Under the pieces are notes generated by a model that saw nothing but the letters and a program-made list of their open reading frames with translations, searched no databases and had not been told where the DNA came from. The position numbers and the translations under genes were made by a program. From Kitasatospora humi (GTDB lineage Bacteria; Actinomycetota; Actinomycetes; Streptomycetales; Streptomycetaceae), in NCBI RefSeq assembly GCF_020907985.1, contig NZ_JAJJPA010000007.1, forward strand, positions 1 to 64,000: 64,000 bases of DNA, read 5' to 3'. Positions 31,955 to 40,988 of this stretch are shown here, one piece after another (position 1 is the first letter of the stretch; the number at the start of each line of letters is the position of its first letter).

Positions 31955-34675
31955 TCAGACCGCCGACACCGACTGACTCTCGCCCAGCCGGTCGTAGATC
32001 CGTTCCGGAGTCAGGGGCAGTGCGCGGCAGCGGACACCCGTGGCGTCGTGCAGCGCGTTCGCCAGTGCGGCGGCCACCGGATTGATGCAGCACTCCGCGA
32101 TCCCCTTCGACCGCAGGGGCCCGTAGGAGTCCGACGACGCCACCAGGAGCACGTCGGTGCGCGGGACGTCGGCATAGGCGGGGATCCGGTAGTTGCGGAA
32201 GTTCGGGTTGAGCACCGCCCCGTCGGCACCAACCTGGTGGTGCTCGGTCAGGATGAAGCCGAGTCCCTGGGCGACGCCGCCCTCCACCTGTCCCCGGACC
32301 TGGGCGGGGTTGATGACGGTGGCGGCGTCGGTCGCCTGAACGCTGTAGAGGACACGGATCTCGCCCGTCACCCGGTGGACGGCGATCCGGAAGCCCTGCG
32401 TGTTGAAGACGACGCTGCGGGGGGAGCCGTAGGCCTTGCGGGCGGCGGTGAACCGGATCCCGCGCGCCCGGGCCAGCGCGACGAGCTCGGCCAGCGAGAT
32501 CCTCCGGTCGCCGCACCTGACACCGTCGTCGTCCATCGAGCACATCACGAGATGGACGCCCGTGTGGGCGGCGGCGAACTCCAGGATCCGGTCGCGCACG
32601 GCGCCGGCCGCCCGGAGAACCGCGTTGCCCGCCACGAACAGGCCCGCACTGGCGAAGGCGCCGGTGTCGAACCCGTTGCGGTCGGTGTCGGACTGCACCA
32701 GGCGGATCCGCGACGGCGTCGTGCCCAGCTGCTGGGCCGCGATCTGGACATGGGCGGTGGAGGTCCCCTCGCCGAACTCGACCGTGCCCACGGCCAGTTC
32801 GTACCTGAGGTCGTCGCCGAGGGTGACCCAGGCCTCGGAGATGTGCTCGGTCGGGGGCGCGGTCTCGTGCAGCGAGCTCGCCACGCCGACCCCGACGAGC
32901 CACCCTGGGCCGGCCGGGACCGGTTGCCCGGCCGTGCGGGCCAGGGCGTCGTCCACGAGGTCGATGCACTTCGCTAGCCCGTCCTCGGTGAACTGCACGT
33001 CGTCGGGCCCCTCGTGCAGGGCGACGAGCGGTTCACCCGGCCGCACGATGTTGCGTCGTCGCAGTTCGAGCGGATCGAGGTGCAGGGCGCGGGCCAGTTC
33101 GTCCATCGCCGATTCCACGGCGAACGCCGGCTGCGTCAGCCCGTACCCGCGCAGCGCCCCGCTCGGCACGGTGTTGGTGTAGACGGAATACGCGTCGTAC
33201 TTCTTGTTGGGGCAGCGGTAGACCATGATGGCGGCGCCGCCCGCGAACAGCGTCTCGCCGCCGTGATTGCCGTAGGCGCCCGTGTTCGACACGTTGCGGA
33301 CCTGGACCGCCGTCAGTGTCCCGTCCGCGGTCGCACCGAGCCTGACGGTCAACGTCATCGGATGCCGCGGCGAGGCCGTGGTGAACTCCTCCTCGCGGGT
33401 GTACTCCAGGCAGACGGGCCGCCCGGTGTCCAGGGTGGCGAGGGCGACCAGGTCCTCCGAGATCACCTCCTGCTTGCCGCCGAAACCGCCGCCCACGCGT
33501 TTGCAGAACACCCGGAGCTGGTCGGGGCGCAGCGCGAACAGGTAGGCGAGTTTGCTCTTGGCGATCGACGGCGACTGCGAACTGGTCCGGACGTTCAGCC
33601 GGCCGTCCTCCATCCACGCGATCGAGCCGTGGGTTTCGAGGTGCGCGTGCTGCACGCGGGGCGAGGAGTAGGTGCCCTCGTGGATCACGTCGGCCTCGGC
33701 GAACCCCGCGTCGACGTCGCCGAAGTGCGCGTGCAGCTCCAGCAGGATGTTGCGCAGGGGGTCACGGACGAACGGGTCGTGCCTGCCGTGCAGCTGCGGC
33801 GCCCCCTCGGCCATCGCCTCCTCGGGGTCGAACACCGCCGGCAACACCTCGTACTCGACGGCGACTTGCCGGCAGCCCTCCTCCGCCGCCCCGGGCGTGT
33901 CGGCCAGGACCGCGACGACCCGCTGGCCGACGAAGCGGACCGTGTCGTCGAGGATGAGGGTGTCGTCCGGATCGACCAGATGGTCGGTGTGGATCGCCGT
34001 GGTGAAACGTCGGCGCGGCACGTCCTCCCAGCTGTAGACCCGGTGCACGCCGGGGACCGCGAGTGCGGCGCTCTTGTCGATCGAGACGATCCGGGCGTGG
34101 GCGTGCGGCGAGTGCAGCACCTTGAGGTGCAGCATGCCGTCGACGCGGGTGTCCATCGTGAACTCGGCGCGACCGGTGACCACGTCCTCGGCCGCCGGGG
34201 CTGCGACGCTCGTCCCCACGGCCTTGCCCGGTGCGGCCGTCTCGACGCCGACGACCCCCCGCACGGCGTCCTCGATCGCCCGGTAGCCGGTGCAGCGGCA
34301 GAGGTTGCCCTTCAACGACCGTGGCAGGTCCTCCTTCTGGGCCTCGGTGAACGCCGCCGATGTCATGATCATCCCCGCGGTGCAGAAGCCGCACTGGAAC
34401 CCCGGGGCGTCGCGGAACTGCCGCTGCACGGGATGCAGGTGCCCGGGCGATCCCAGGCCCTCGATCGTCGTCACCGCACGGCCCTCCGCCCGGAAGGCGG
34501 GCGTGATGCAGCTGTGGACCGGAGAACCGTCCAGCCACACCGTGCACGCCCCGCAATCCCCCGTGTCGCAGCCCTTCTTGACGCCGTGGTGGCCGAGCGA
34601 GCGGAGGAAGGTCCGCAGGCACTGGCCGGGGGCCGGCTCTTCGTCGAACCGGCTGCCGTTCACGAGGTAGGTCAT
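31955..34675 (-). CDS. Molybdenum hydroxylase: fused [2Fe-2S] and molybdopterin subunits (xanthine dehydrogenase family)
   Basis: 906 aa. Residues 1-150 hold both clusters: GCDTGDCGACTVWLDG with a later Cys, and QCGFCTAGMIM followed by CRCTGYRAIEDA. The rest is the large subunit, with the molybdopterin motif KRVGGGFGGKQE and GALRGYGLTQPAFAVE. The position of the usual catalytic Glu reads KGIAECCINP rather than the common GxGEPP. It oxidises an aldehyde or N-heterocycle; the substrate is unknown. Start ATG overlaps the FAD subunit stop (ATGA). No maturation factor (XdhC type) is nearby. Confidence 0.9.
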   Translation of the reverse strand: MTYLVNGSRFDEEPAPGQCLRTFLRSLGHHGVKKGCDTGDCGACTVWLDGSPVHSCITPAFRAEGRAVTTIEGLGSPGHLHPVQRQFRDAPGFQCGFCTAGMIMTSAAFTEAQKEDLPRSLKGNLCRCTGYRAIEDAVRGVVGVETAAPGKAVGTSVAAPAAEDVVTGRAEFTMDTRVDGMLHLKVLHSPHAHARIVSIDKSAALAVPGVHRVYSWEDVPRRRFTTAIHTDHLVDPDDTLILDDTVRFVGQRVVAVLADTPGAAEEGCRQVAVEYEVLPAVFDPEEAMAEGAPQLHGRHDPFVRDPLRNILLELHAHFGDVDAGFAEADVIHEGTYSSPRVQHAHLETHGSIAWMEDGRLNVRTSSQSPSIAKSKLAYLFALRPDQLRVFCKRVGGGFGGKQEVISEDLVALATLDTGRPVCLEYTREEEFTTASPRHPMTLTVRLGATADGTLTAVQVRNVSNTGAYGNHGGETLFAGGAAIMVYRCPNKKYDAYSVYTNTVPSGALRGYGLTQPAFAVESAMDELARALHLDPLELRRRNIVRPGEPLVALHEGPDDVQFTEDGLAKCIDLVDDALARTAGQPVPAGPGWLVGVGVASSLHETAPPTEHISEAWVTLGDDLRYELAVGTVEFGEGTSTAHVQIAAQQLGTTPSRIRLVQSDTDRNGFDTGAFASAGLFVAGNAVLRAAGAVRDRILEFAAAHTGVHLVMCSMDDDGVRCGDRRISLAELVALARARGIRFTAARKAYGSPRSVVFNTQGFRIAVHRVTGEIRVLYSVQATDAATVINPAQVRGQVEGGVAQGLGFILTEHHQVGADGAVLNPNFRNYRIPAYADVPRTDVLLVASSDSYGPLRSKGIAECCINPVAAALANALHDATGVRCRALPLTPERIYDRLGESQSVSAV

Positions 34676-35499
34676 GTCGGGCTCCCCGCCATGAGTTCGC
34701 GACGAATCTCTTCGGCGAAGTGGTGTGTCAGGTGCCGACGGTGGTCGGGCGTCCCATTGGGATCCGCGAACCAGACGTCGGCGGGGACGACGTCGATGCT
34801 CTGCGCCAGGGTGCGGGCGTCGGGCATGGTGTCGAAGGCAAGGCGCACCGGCCGCGTGGTGCCGGCCGTGACGGTGAGCAGCAGGTCGTTCGTGCCGGGC
34901 GTCCGCGTACCGATGAGGAAGACCGTCGAACGGCCGTGCCGGGTGAGCGCGAAGCGGCGGTGCGCCGTGCGCTTGCGCAGCGCACTCACCGGAACGCTGA
35001 TGCGCCGCAGGGCTTCGCCGGGTGCCAGCACGTTCTGGTTGTCGCCGGTCACGAAGTCGAGCGCCTCGACCACGCGGACGGACCCGTCCGGGGCCCACAG
35101 TTCGTACGTCGCCTCCAGGGCGACCGTCAGTGTGATCATCGGGCCGGCCGGCAGGGACATGCAGATGTTGCCGCCGACGGTCGCCGCGGTCCACACCTTG
35201 AACGACGACAGGAACGCGTCACAGCACGTGGCGAAAAGGGCGCCCGCACCCCAGTCGTCCGGCGGCACGAAGGCGTTCAGGTCACGGATGGTGCACGTGG
35301 CGCCGATCTCGAGGCCCGTGTCGCTGGGCACGAGCGCGTCCCACCTCAACGCCGTCAGATCGATCAGGCGGCGCAGCCCCGGCTGCTCCGCGGAGAACAG
35401 CCACGTTCCCCCGGCGAGCCAGGCGTCGCCCTCGCGCCAGTCCGCGCCCGGCCGGTCGGGCGGGTGCCGGACGACCTCGGTGATGGTGTTGAGATCCAC
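34672..35499 (-). CDS. FAD-binding subunit of molybdenum hydroxylase (CoxM/XdhB-like)
   Basis: 275 aa. The FAD-binding AGGTWLFSAEQPGLRRLIDL and TAATVGGNICMSLPAGPM are the PCMH-fold signatures, and the C-terminal CO-dehydrogenase flavoprotein domain follows (RRFALTRHGRSTVFLIG). It passes electrons from the 2Fe-2S domains of the next gene. GTG start at 35497-35499 with GGGAGA about 13 nt upstream. First gene of the operon. Confidence 0.88.
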   Translation of the reverse strand: MDLNTITEVVRHPPDRPGADWREGDAWLAGGTWLFSAEQPGLRRLIDLTALRWDALVPSDTGLEIGATCTIRDLNAFVPPDDWGAGALFATCCDAFLSSFKVWTAATVGGNICMSLPAGPMITLTVALEATYELWAPDGSVRVVEALDFVTGDNQNVLAPGEALRRISVPVSALRKRTAHRRFALTRHGRSTVFLIGTRTPGTNDLLLTVTAGTTRPVRLAFDTMPDARTLAQSIDVVPADVWFADPNGTPDHRRHLTHHFAEEIRRELMAGSPT

Positions 35500-35873
35500 G
35501 AGAACCGGTCTCCCTCACGACGACCACCGCGCGAACGGGCCGCCCGTGCCGTCGGTCGCGTCCGTGGCCGCACCGGGGTCGGCGCGACCTCGCGCTGCGG
35601 AGTCGAAGCCGGGCGCCGCTGCCGAACTGCCACCGCGGTAACGGGCGGGCAGCAGCTTCCGTCCTCACCAGCCTAGGCAGAACGGTCCGGCACCGGCATC
35701 TCGGGCCGTCTGCCGCCGCGCCCCTTGCCGCGGCCTACCGGCGCAGCCCCTCCGACGGGTCGTCGACCACCCGATCAGGAACTCCTCCTCGGTCGCGTGG
35801 GTTCCGGACGGGACGGGATCGTGCGAGGCGGGGTGGCCGGGACGCGCCGGCCCTTCGAGCGGTTGACGCCCGG
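35500..35873. other. Gene-free stretch
   Basis: 374 bases between the hydroxylase operon and an MFS gene on the same strand; no supported gene. It should contain the hydroxylase promoter, not identified. Confidence 0.4.
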
Positions 35874-37109
35874 TCAGGCGGCCGTCACCAGGTTTTGCGG
35901 CCGGACGGCCTCGGCTGGGAGGCGGCGTTCCAGGCGGAGCAGCATTCCCGCGCCGAGCACGGTGCCCGCGGCCAGTAGCAGCCAGGGCAGTCGGGTGTTG
36001 ACGGTGAGTAGACCGGTGAACAGTGACGGTGCGAGCGCCTTGGACAGGGACCAGGAGAGCTGGTAGGTCGCCATGTAGCGGCCGCGCAGGGCGGCCGGTG
36101 CGACGGTTGCCACCAGCGCCGAGGCCGCCGGATTGTGCAGGACCTCGCCGACCGTGGTGACGGCCACGGCCGCCAGCAGACCCGCGGCGATCCAGCGTCC
36201 GGCTGCCGGCACCAGCAGCGCCTGGCCGAGGAAGCCGGCGGCGAAGAGTGCCGCTCCTGCGGCGGCGGCTCGGTTGCGGGTGGCGAAGCGGCGGACCAGC
36301 CGTCCGGCCGGGACGCCAAGGGCCGCGCACAGCACGGTGTTGACCGCGAAGGCGAGCCCGGTGACCGAGCCCGGGGTGTGCAGGGTGCCGGTGGCGTACA
36401 CGGGCAGCAGCACCGACAGGGCGGCGTAGCCCAGGGCGATCAGCAGGTTGGCGGTGGTGAGGCTGAGGAACGGGCGGTCCCGGAGCACCTCCCGGTAGCT
36501 GGTGGGTTCGGCTGATCGGCCACCGGGAGCGGCCGGGCCGGCCGGCACCCGGCGGACCAGGACCGCGGCGATCAGGAAGCTCGCGCCGTTGAGCCAGGCG
36601 GCGACGGTGTAGCCGCCGTTGCCCGCACGGCTGACCAGCAGGGCGGCGAGCAGGCTGCCGGCGCCGAGCCCGGCGTTGGCGAGGCTGCGGGCGAGTGCGT
36701 TGATGCGTTCCAGGTCGGTGCCACGGGCCAGTTCGCCGATGCGGGCCTGCTGGACGGCGGGGAAGCCCTGGGTGGCGATCGTGGTCACCAGGGCGACGGC
36801 GCCGAACACGGGCAGCGCGTGGGCAAAGGGGTAGGCGGCGAAGCCGAGCGCCCGGACCAGGTAGAGGGCGAGTTGCATCCGCCGTGCGCCGAACCGGTCG
36901 GTGAGCGTGCCGATGGAGGGGAGCAGAGCCATCGAAACCAGGCCGGTGGCGGTGAGGACCAGGCCGATCACCGCGAGGGGCAGTCCGGTGACGTGACGGA
37001 AGAAGATCAGGCTGAACGGGATGTACATCCCGTTGCCGAGCGCGTCGATGGCCAGTCCGGCCAGCAGGCTGCGCTCGCCGTCGAAGCGACGCGGTGACTT
37101 AGGAAGCAT
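35874..37109 (-). CDS. MFS transporter divergent from a MarR regulator
   Basis: 411 aa with about 12 hydrophobic helices. Motif A is seen as GTLTDRFGARRMQLALYLVR after helix 2. Divergence from a MarR gene with a 72-bp shared region suggests a repressor-controlled drug exporter. ATG at 37107-37109. The C-terminal tail is short. Confidence 0.87.
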   Translation of the reverse strand: MLPKSPRRFDGERSLLAGLAIDALGNGMYIPFSLIFFRHVTGLPLAVIGLVLTATGLVSMALLPSIGTLTDRFGARRMQLALYLVRALGFAAYPFAHALPVFGAVALVTTIATQGFPAVQQARIGELARGTDLERINALARSLANAGLGAGSLLAALLVSRAGNGGYTVAAWLNGASFLIAAVLVRRVPAGPAAPGGRSAEPTSYREVLRDRPFLSLTTANLLIALGYAALSVLLPVYATGTLHTPGSVTGLAFAVNTVLCAALGVPAGRLVRRFATRNRAAAAGAALFAAGFLGQALLVPAAGRWIAAGLLAAVAVTTVGEVLHNPAASALVATVAPAALRGRYMATYQLSWSLSKALAPSLFTGLLTVNTRLPWLLLAAGTVLGAGMLLRLERRLPAEAVRPQNLVTAA

Positions 37110-37181
37110 GTGATTAACTTAGCACCAAGCTACTTTCCGTCAAGATACTTTTCGTCGAGCAAGCTGTGCCAGACTTCCTCC
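37110..37181. promoter_or_regulatory. Candidate MarR operator between divergent MFS and marR genes
   Basis: An imperfect tandem repeat with 15-bp period: tactttccgtcaag (37131-37144) and tacttttcgtcgag (37146-37159), 12 of 14 identical. Next to it ttagcaccaagcta forms a small inverted repeat (tagc/gcta). The region is AT-rich relative to the genome and must hold both promoters. Confidence 0.55.
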
Positions 37182-37694
37182 ATGGACCACGACACCGTCG
37201 CCGTTCCGCCGGACGCCGTTGACACGATCACCGAGCAGTGGAGCCGGATACGGCCCGACCTGCGAACCGACGCCATGGCGGCGTTCGGCCGGATCTACCG
37301 GCTCTCCCGGGCGATGGGCGACCGGGTGGAGAAGTGCTACGCCTCCTTCGGCATCGGGCGCGGCGAGTTCGACGTCCTGGCGACGCTGCGGCGCGCCGGC
37401 GAGCCTTACACGCTGTCGCCGCGCGAGCTCACCAGGACGCTGATGCTCACCACGGGCGGCATGACGGGCCGCCTGGACAAACTCGAACGAGCGGGCCTGG
37501 TCACCCGCTCCCCCGACCCGCACGATCGGCGGGGCCTGCGCGTCACCCTGACCCCGACGGGACTGGACATCGCCGACCGCGCGGCCGGCGCCGGCCTCGC
37601 CGTCCAACAGCAGGCGCTGGCAGGGTTCTCCGACGAGGAGGTCGCCACCCTCAACGCTCTGCTGCGCCGCCTGCTGGCGGCCACCACCGACTGA
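37182..37694 (+). CDS. MarR-family transcriptional regulator
   Basis: 170-aa winged-helix protein. The recognition helix region is SPRELTRTLMLTTGGMTGRL and the wing is TRSPDPHDRRGLRVTLTPTG, with the conserved D-x-R-x8-T pattern. It is divergent from the MFS exporter and probably represses it until a ligand binds. I chose the ATG at 37182, where the frame becomes MarR-like; upstream codons are intergenic in character. Confidence 0.92.
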   Translation: MDHDTVAVPPDAVDTITEQWSRIRPDLRTDAMAAFGRIYRLSRAMGDRVEKCYASFGIGRGEFDVLATLRRAGEPYTLSPRELTRTLMLTTGGMTGRLDKLERAGLVTRSPDPHDRRGLRVTLTPTGLDIADRAAGAGLAVQQQALAGFSDEEVATLNALLRRLLAATTD

Positions 37695-37707
37695 CAGTGC
37701 CGCCGCA

Positions 37708-37744
37708 GCCCCGGTGCCGGGCGGGGTCCGCCTGGCACCGGGGC
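37708..37744 (+). terminator. Terminator after marR
   Basis: Perfect 11-bp arms gccccggtgcc (37708-37718) and ggcaccggggc (37734-37744), 14 bases past the marR stop. Confidence 0.75.
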
Positions 37745-37843
37745 AGTTCTCAAGGCCCGCCGCCCTCGACGCGGCACCCCGGTACGCCCGAAGATGATGG
37801 ACGGGGATCGTCCCCGCTTCCGCGCGCTTCCTGAGGGGTCGTC

Positions 37844-38434
37844 ATGTCCGACAGGTTCGACCGTCTCGGTTCTGCTGATCCCATGTGGGCGGAGAGCCTG
37901 CGGAAGTTCGGCCGACCGGCGGCTGTCCTCGCCCGACCCCGGCCGCAGTGGCGGCGTCTGTCAAGCTGGTTGGCGGCCGACGACGTGCTCCACCAGCTGG
38001 CTGCCGGGTACTACGACGCGGACCGCGACAACGTGGTGCAGGTCATCACCCACCGGGTCCCGCCTGTTCGCGTGTTCTCGGCCCCGGATCCCGAGTCGTT
38101 CCTGCGCAACTTCCTCGTCAACGCCTCGCCGCACGGCCTGATCCCCCTGCCCGGCGGACAGGTCCTGTCCGAAGGAGCGCTCCTCCTGCCCGAGGGGAAA
38201 CGCCTGGGGCCCGGCGAATGGCTGCGACTGCCGGGCGAGTTGAGCACGGGAACAGGTCAACTCGTGGTGGACGGCACGGCGGTTGACGCGAGCCGGTTCT
38301 CGTACGGCGACTACTTGCTCACCACCGCCGAGATCGGTGAGACGACGGTCGCGGTCGTCAGCGCCGCCGCCCTTCACGACGAAGCCGTCCGACTGACCCT
38401 CGAACGCCCCACCGCCGCAAGCCTTTCCGCTTGA
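37844..38434 (+). CDS. Hypothetical protein
   Basis: 196 aa, not recognised. Sequence is soluble-looking with no signal peptide or membrane helix. The middle has alternating strands (GLIPLPGGQVLSEGALLLPE, VVDGTAVDASRFSYGDYLL). GAGGGG five bases before the ATG supports the start. The coding pattern is typical of the genome. It stands alone between two hairpins. Confidence 0.65.
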   Translation: MSDRFDRLGSADPMWAESLRKFGRPAAVLARPRPQWRRLSSWLAADDVLHQLAAGYYDADRDNVVQVITHRVPPVRVFSAPDPESFLRNFLVNASPHGLIPLPGGQVLSEGALLLPEGKRLGPGEWLRLPGELSTGTGQLVVDGTAVDASRFSYGDYLLTTAEIGETTVAVVSAAALHDEAVRLTLERPTAASLSA

Positions 38435-38609
38435 GCGGAGCGCCGGTGTCCCGGCGTCCGACGAGACCGGGCCACCCACCGCGGCAGCTGCGCCGTCACG
38501 TCGCTGTCCTTGACAGTGCGGCGCCGGGTGGAGGGATGCGGGACATCTGCCTTCCCGGGTGCGGCGGCAGGGCATCGCCCCGCTCCGCACCTCCGGTCGG
38601 CACGGCAGC

Positions 38610-38638
38610 GGCGGCCCCGGCATGGATGCGGGGCCGCC
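38610..38638. terminator. Hairpin between convergent genes
   Basis: 9-bp arms ggcggcccc (38610-38618) and ggggccgcc (38630-38638) with an 11-nt loop, between the hypothetical gene and the convergent SMI1-like gene. Confidence 0.65.
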
Positions 38639-38655
38639 ACCGTTGACCGCCGGAA

Positions 38656-39279
38656 TCAGCCGGCGTCGTCGCACCAAGGGTCGATGCCCAGCATGTTGAG
38701 CCGCACCTCCTCCTTCGTGCTGAGGAATCTCGGCGACTGGACACCCCAGATCCCCTTCGGACTGACCGGACGCTCAGCGAACTGGGCAGTGACGGTCCTG
38801 ACGAGGAACCGGGTCATGGTGCACCTATAGAGCATCCAGTGCACACGGCTGTGCTTCCAGACGACCACCGGCCACTGGTCGGGATCCTCCGCGCTGGTCA
38901 ACCAGCCCAACATGTCAGCGTCGGAGCTCATTCCCCAAAGCAGCACCTGAGCCGGCCGTTCGGTCCAGGACCTGCCGTCCTCGTCCCGCCAGCTCCAGAA
39001 TGAGCTGTCGTCACGAACCTCGTCCGCGACGGGACACACGGTGTTCACCCCAGGCGGTCCAGGGACTCCCCTCGGAGCCATCACTGAGATCGCGTCCTCG
39101 AAGCTCCCCGCACCGAACGTGGCGATGAACTCACGGTAGTCCGACGGAAAACCGAAGCCATGCCTTTCCGAGATCACCACCCAGTCAGCATCGACACCGT
39201 CGGCCTTCCTCACTGATACCAACTCACAAAGGCGCCGAACACCGCTTTCCAAGGCAACTCCCGTGATGTCGCTTTCCAT
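38656..39279 (-). CDS. SMI1/KNR4-family protein
   Basis: 207 aa. The start of the fold is clear: ERHGFGFPSDYREFIATFGA, then the Trp-rich middle (DSSFWSWRDEDGRSWTERPA, WPVVVWKHSRVHWMLYRCTM). The superfamily contains many immunity proteins of polymorphic toxins as well as housekeeping members. No toxin gene adjoins it, so it may be an orphan immunity gene. ATG at 39277-39279 has AGGTGG upstream. Confidence 0.78.
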   Translation of the reverse strand: MESDITGVALESGVRRLCELVSVRKADGVDADWVVISERHGFGFPSDYREFIATFGAGSFEDAISVMAPRGVPGPPGVNTVCPVADEVRDDSSFWSWRDEDGRSWTERPAQVLLWGMSSDADMLGWLTSAEDPDQWPVVVWKHSRVHWMLYRCTMTRFLVRTVTAQFAERPVSPKGIWGVQSPRFLSTKEEVRLNMLGIDPWCDDAG

Positions 39280-39512
39280 GAACCCCACCTACCGGGGAAA
39301 TCGGCACCGGAACTCCGTTCCTCACCTCATCCTTCCAGTGGGGGCCGACGGACCGTCGACACCGTCGAGCAGCGGATCCAGGGGCTGCCGCACCGCGCCA
39401 CTGAGCGACTCCCCCGGGAGACGGGGGCAGGAGGCGCGCTTGCCGGCCCCGGGCGGCATCAGCAGACCGAAGCCTGCTGTCGACACGAGGCCTGCGCCTG
39501 ACGCCGGGCGCG

Positions 39513-40988
39513 TTACGGGCGGATGCGCAGCGCCAGTGCGGGGCACTGGTTGACGGCGCGGCGGGCGCCGTGTTCCTGCCAGTCGGCGACCGGGATGGTG
39601 GTCGAGGCGGGGTAGCCGTGCGGGCCGAGCCGGACCAGGTCGGGGGCCAGCACCGCACACAGGCCGTGGCCGCCGCAGCGGGACCAGTCCACCTCCAGGT
39701 GCACGCCCTCCGCGCGTGGCAGGGGCAGCGCCCCTCGGACCGCGCGACCGCAGCCCGGGCCGGACAGGTGGGCGTCGACGTCCTGGGCGAAGACGTCGAG
39801 TGCGGTGAGCACGAAGCGGGCCGTGCCGTCCGGGTGCGAGCAGGCTCCGCCGCCCTGGGCGGCGCCGAGGACGCGCCGGGCGTCCTCCACGACGGTCGGC
39901 GCGGCTCCGCCCGCAGCCAGCGCGGCGAGCGCCTCGGCGGCGTCCGGCAGCCCGCGTTTGCACGGCCCGCACTGGCCGGCCGACTCGGCCGCCAGCCAGG
40001 CCGCGACCCGGGCGATCTCACCGACCGGGCAGGTGTCGGACGGGAGGGCAACGATCGCGCCGGCGCCGAGGGTGGCTCCGAGAGCGGCCAGGCCGGCGCG
40101 GGAGAGCGGCGCGCCGACCGCGTCCAGGGGTCGCAGCCAGGCTCCGTGGTAGCCGCCCACCAGCACGCCCTCCCCCGGGGCCAGGCCGAAGGCGTCCAGC
40201 ACCGGTCCCAGCAGGGTGCCGGCGGGCACCTCGGCCACCACCGGCTCGCCACCCGGCCGATTGACGGTGAGCAGGATCGTGCCGGGCTCGGCGGCGGTGC
40301 CGATCTCGGCGTAGCCGTCCGGGCCGAGCCGGGCGGCGATGGCCAGCTGTGCCCAGGTCTCGGCGTTGGACAGCAGGGTGGGGCGGCGGCGCACGCCGCC
40401 CGTTCCGCCGTCGGCCGCGCGTGCCTTCAGCGGCGCCGGCAGCGCCGGCAGGCCGTTCACGCCCCGGATCAGCGCCCCGGACTCCCCGGAGACGAAGCGC
40501 GCGGGCAGGCAGACGGTGCGGGCCGGGCAGGGCAGGTCCCGCTCGTCGAGCGCGGCCGGGATCGAGAGCTCGCCGGGGCCCCCCGCCTCGACGCCGATCA
40601 CGATCTCCTCGGCCCCGAAGGCGGCCGCGGCGAGGCACGCCCCGTCCAGCACCAGGTGCGGTGCGCGGGCGAGCAGCATCTTGTCCTTGGCACTGGGCGG
40701 CTCGCCCTCGGTGCCGTTGACGACGATGACGGGCGGGGCGCCGGTGCGGTCGGCGGTGGCCAGGGCGGCCCGGGCCTTGCGGCCGAACGGGAACCCGGCG
40801 CCGCCGCGCCCGCGCAGGTCGACGGCGTCGGCCAGGGTCAGCAGGGCGTCCCGGTCCAGCGGGGCGAGCGGCGGGTGGACGCGGGTGTGGGCGGCGAGGT
40901 CGAGGCGCTGGTGGCGGTCGAGGCCCGCGGTCAGCCGGGCGGTGCCCAGCCAGCGCACCTGCGGCAGCACGAGCGCGGCGGCGTTCAC
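39513..40988 (-). CDS. NuoF-like SLBB-domain oxidoreductase with C-terminal ferredoxin
   Basis: 491 aa. FMN/NADH-binding region LRGRGGAGFPFGRKARAAL and VVNGTEGEPPSAKDKMLL resemble NuoF/RnfC. An SLBB segment (VPAGTLLGPVLDAFGLAPGE) is followed by the [4Fe-4S] site ESAGQCGPCKRGLPDA with a later Cys in GGGACSHPDG. The last 60 residues form a ferredoxin-like domain (SRCGGHGLCAVLAPDL and VNQCPALALRI), probably [3Fe-4S]. GTG at 40986-40988 overlaps the upstream stop (GTGA). It likely passes electrons between NAD(P)H and the membrane haem protein next door. Confidence 0.87.
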   Translation of the reverse strand: MNAAALVLPQVRWLGTARLTAGLDRHQRLDLAAHTRVHPPLAPLDRDALLTLADAVDLRGRGGAGFPFGRKARAALATADRTGAPPVIVVNGTEGEPPSAKDKMLLARAPHLVLDGACLAAAAFGAEEIVIGVEAGGPGELSIPAALDERDLPCPARTVCLPARFVSGESGALIRGVNGLPALPAPLKARAADGGTGGVRRRPTLLSNAETWAQLAIAARLGPDGYAEIGTAAEPGTILLTVNRPGGEPVVAEVPAGTLLGPVLDAFGLAPGEGVLVGGYHGAWLRPLDAVGAPLSRAGLAALGATLGAGAIVALPSDTCPVGEIARVAAWLAAESAGQCGPCKRGLPDAAEALAALAAGGAAPTVVEDARRVLGAAQGGGACSHPDGTARFVLTALDVFAQDVDAHLSGPGCGRAVRGALPLPRAEGVHLEVDWSRCGGHGLCAVLAPDLVRLGPHGYPASTTIPVADWQEHGARRAVNQCPALALRIRP

